From contig NZ_CP061170.1 in the NCBI RefSeq assembly GCF_011751745.2, positions 3,410,001-3,474,000 of the forward strand: DNA of 64,000 bases, given 5' to 3'. The position numbers and the translations under genes are program-made. Below the pieces are notes generated by a model. That model saw only the letters and a list, made by a program, of their open reading frames with translations, ran no database searches and was not told the DNA's origin. Positions 61,806 through 64,000 of this stretch are shown in pieces; the first letter of the stretch is position 1; every line of letters starts with the position of its first letter. The stretch comes from Paramicrobacterium fandaimingii. Lineage in GTDB: Bacteria; Actinomycetota; Actinomycetes; Actinomycetales; Microbacteriaceae.

Positions 61806-64000
61806 TTGCGCAGCAGAGCGACGACCCTTGGCATCGCGGCAGCCGTTGGAATCGGCCTACTCGCACCCACGGCACCGGCATTTGCCGATACGCAGATCTC
61901 GGCATTCGAGGCCGTCGATCAGTTCATCGGCACCGGCTTCGACACGGCGGACGGAGGCAAGGGAAACGACGCGTACGGCAACACGTTTCCCGGCGGAACC
62001 GTACCGTTCGGCATGGTGCAATCGAGCCCCACGACATACGACTCTGCGTCTGGCGAGAACTTCGGCGGCTACGAGTACGGCGCAGACGAGATTCGCGGCT
62101 TCGGCATGACACGCCTCTCGGGAACGGGTTGCCGCGGCCGCTTCGGCGGCTACGACTTTCCGATCATGCCGTATTCGAGCGACACATCAAACGCGACAGC
62201 TCCACCACTGTCGCCGCGCGACGACATCACCGACTACTACCTCCCGTTCGACCATGCGAACGAAGACTCCGACCCCGGCTGGTACTCCGTCGAGCTCGAC
62301 AACGGCGTCGGCGTGGAGCTCACAGCCACAACACGCACAGCCGTCAGCAGCTTCGACTTCCCCGACGGTCAGTCAACACTGCTGATCGACGCCGCCGGCA
62401 GCAACAACGATGTATCAGATGCCGCCATCGGCATCGACCCCGAGACGAACACGGTCACCGCCAGCGTCACGGCGAAGATCGTGTGCGCGCAGGGCCCGTC
62501 ATACACCGCGCATATGTCGGCGAACTTCGACGCCGACTTCGTCGACTACGGAACCTGGGACGGCGACGGCCTGCACGAGGGCACAACCGCAGCATCCTCC
62601 ACCACAACGAAGCACGGCTCGGGCGCATGGGTGAGCTTCGAGCCTGGCGCTGACGTGACGGCATCCATTGGTCTCAGTTTTGTCAGTGTGGAGGGCGCGG
62701 CGAACAATGCCGAAACCGAGGTGGGCGACGCCGACTTCGACACGGTGCGCGAGCGCGCCGCCGATACCTGGCGAGAAGCACTCGGCACGATCGACGTCGC
62801 CGGCGGCACAGACGGGCATCGCACCGAGTTCTACACGGGGCTCTACCACTCGCTTCTGCACCCGAATGTGTTCGAGGATGCCGATGGCAGATACACCGGG
62901 TATGACGGCGACGTGCACCAGGTCGACGATGGCCGGCACTTCTACGTCAACTTCTCGAGTTGGGACACCTACCGCAGCCAGGCCCAGCTGATCGCGCTGC
63001 TCTACCCCGACGTTGCGAGCGACATCAATCAGTCGATCGTCGACATGGTCGAGCAGACCGGCGTGTGGACGAGTTGGCCCAGTTACAACCAGACGCAGAC
63101 GAAGATGACGGGCGACTCACTGCAGGTGGTGATTGCGGCAACGGATGCCTTTGGAAGCACCGACTACGATCGCACGGCCGCCGTCGAGTCGATGATCGCC
63201 TCGCAGTCTCTTCCAATGAGCACGTCGAACCGCAGCGATGGCTACCAGTACGCGAGCCTCGGCTGGATCGAGAGCTCGAAGAACGGTGCAGCGACATCGC
63301 GCGTGCTCGAGTATGCTGTCGACGACTTCGCCATCGCGCAGTTAGCGCAGCGACTCGGATACGACGACGCGTACAACGCGTTCTCTGTGCGCTCGCAGAG
63401 CTGGCGCAACCTGGTCAACCCGCAGACGCAGGCGATCGACGCGCGCGATCGACACGGCTTCACCAACACCGATCTCACCAGACAGGGAGACCAGTTTGAG
63501 CAGTCCACAGGCAAGCAGTACGGCTGGTCCGTTCCGTTCAACATGTCTGCGCTCGTTGAGGCCCGAGGCGGCGTAGACGCGGGGAAGGCAGCGCTTGACG
63601 ATGTGCTCACCGAGCTGGATGCCGGCGCATTTAGTGACTACGCCTACCTGAGCAATCAGCCGAGCTTCGGCCTGCCCTGGGCGTACAACTGGCTGCAGGA
63701 CCCGGCGTCGACGACAGACACCCTGTATCGCGCCCATGACGTCATGTACGACGCAACACCGTACGGCCTGCCGGGCAATGACGATCTCGGGTCGCTGAGC
63801 TCGTGGTACGTGTGGTCGAACCTTGGCATCATGCCTGCGATCTACGGCACAGCGAACCTCGTCGTCTCGGCGCCCATGTTCGACGCCATCACGATCTCGA
63901 GCGTCGGCAGCGACCGCACCATCGAGATCACGGCGCCCGGCGTGAGCGACGGAGCGAAGTACACGACGGGCCTCGCCGTGGACGGCGCAGCTCAAACGGC
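61806..64000 (+). CDS. Secreted GH92 alpha-mannosidase, partial
   Basis: About 731 residues are visible; the gene runs off the window end. Start at TTG 61806, with AAGGAG just upstream. A signal peptide RSRATTLGIAAAVGIGLLAP ends TAPAFA before DTQIS. The GH92 fold follows: DAYGNTFPGGTVPFGMVQSS (about 48-67), MTRLSGTGCRGRFGGYDFPI, the (alpha/alpha)6 part with HSLLHPNVFEDADGRYTG, FSSWDTYRSQAQL, NQPSFGLPWAYNW and GNDDLGSLSSWYVWSNLGIM, where the acidic residues of GNDD and TWD act in catalysis. GH92 enzymes are calcium-dependent exo-alpha-mannosidases, often on alpha-1,2 linkages of fungal or plant mannans. Confidence 0.92.
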   Translation, partial: MRSRATTLGIAAAVGIGLLAPTAPAFADTQISAFEAVDQFIGTGFDTADGGKGNDAYGNTFPGGTVPFGMVQSSPTTYDSASGENFGGYEYGADEIRGFGMTRLSGTGCRGRFGGYDFPIMPYSSDTSNATAPPLSPRDDITDYYLPFDHANEDSDPGWYSVELDNGVGVELTATTRTAVSSFDFPDGQSTLLIDAAGSNNDVSDAAIGIDPETNTVTASVTAKIVCAQGPSYTAHMSANFDADFVDYGTWDGDGLHEGTTAASSTTTKHGSGAWVSFEPGADVTASIGLSFVSVEGAANNAETEVGDADFDTVRERAADTWREALGTIDVAGGTDGHRTEFYTGLYHSLLHPNVFEDADGRYTGYDGDVHQVDDGRHFYVNFSSWDTYRSQAQLIALLYPDVASDINQSIVDMVEQTGVWTSWPSYNQTQTKMTGDSLQVVIAATDAFGSTDYDRTAAVESMIASQSLPMSTSNRSDGYQYASLGWIESSKNGAATSRVLEYAVDDFAIAQLAQRLGYDDAYNAFSVRSQSWRNLVNPQTQAIDARDRHGFTNTDLTRQGDQFEQSTGKQYGWSVPFNMSALVEARGGVDAGKAALDDVLTELDAGAFSDYAYLSNQPSFGLPWAYNWLQDPASTTDTLYRAHDVMYDATPYGLPGNDDLGSLSSWYVWSNLGIMPAIYGTANLVVSAPMFDAITISSVGSDRTIEITAPGVSDGAKYTTGLAVDGAAQT

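Overview
The window looks like chromosome of a high-GC actinobacterium, most likely a Microbacteriaceae member (Microbacterium or Leifsonia type). The evidence is the codon use, an actinobacterial alternate-signal-peptide (SipW) export locus, a mycobacterial Rv2629-like release-factor-fold protein, sugar ABC importers without their own ATPase, and a strikingly frequent GGATGC/GCATCC hexamer. It is mostly an accessory, free-living saprophyte region: sugar and plant-glycan uptake, many local regulators, and several decayed gene remnants. I saw no rRNA, tRNA, CRISPR array, insertion sequence or phage.

Layout. 1-7.1 kb: a minus-strand operon (MFS importer, phosphotriesterase-type lactonase, 3-keto-gulonate-6-P-decarboxylase-like protein, PfkB kinase, split transketolase) facing a SorC regulator. 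It reads as an uncharacterised sugar-acid or lactone pathway, and the decarboxylase homologue has an altered active site. 7.2-11.4 kb: decayed hicAB, a VOC protein, a WYL regulator, vapBC and a Fic AMP-transferase. 11.5-15.8 kb: ribonucleoside salvage (nucleoside hydrolase, MFS, HutC-type GntR, ribokinase). 15.8-17.05 kb: largely non-coding debris with a palindromic repeat and a TetR fragment. 17.07-22.76 kb: a ribose-type (CUT2) ABC operon divergent from LacI plus a mannose-6-P-isomerase-like enzyme. 22.8-29.05 kb: a CUT1 ABC operon with ThuA and a Gfo/Idh/MocA oxidoreductase, divergent from a second LacI. 29.04-41.75 kb: a plant-glycan locus (GH36, GH127, GH95, a CUT1/Lpl-type importer, an FCD-GntR regulator, L-fuconate dehydratase).

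41.8-43.1 kb holds a second hicA remnant, a small alarmone synthetase and a short orphan ORF. 43.3-48.7 kb is a self-contained surface module: an alternate-signal TasA-like protein, a BspA-like leucine-rich surface protein, a SipW signal peptidase and a large LuxR (LAL) regulator. 48.8-57.9 kb holds regulator-plus-target pairs (MarR/NmrA, TetR/DHA2 efflux, RidA/MHS transporter/YheO regulator, SDR, XRE/NADP reductase with an internal deletion). 58-61.8 kb has a baeRF protein, a small membrane protein, a GIN-domain lipoprotein, MutT and a mosaic of DoxX, DM13 and histidine-kinase fragments. 61.8-64 kb is a secreted GH92 alpha-mannosidase that runs off the end.

Regulatory DNA is unusually legible: paired LacI operators 66 bp apart at two loci, tandem MarR-like palindromes, clean palindromes at WYL, GntR, VapB and Fic genes, a strong hairpin directly behind each of the three ABC binding-protein genes, and three copies of one dispersed palindromic repeat. 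Coordinates of short sites were counted by eye and could be off by a base.
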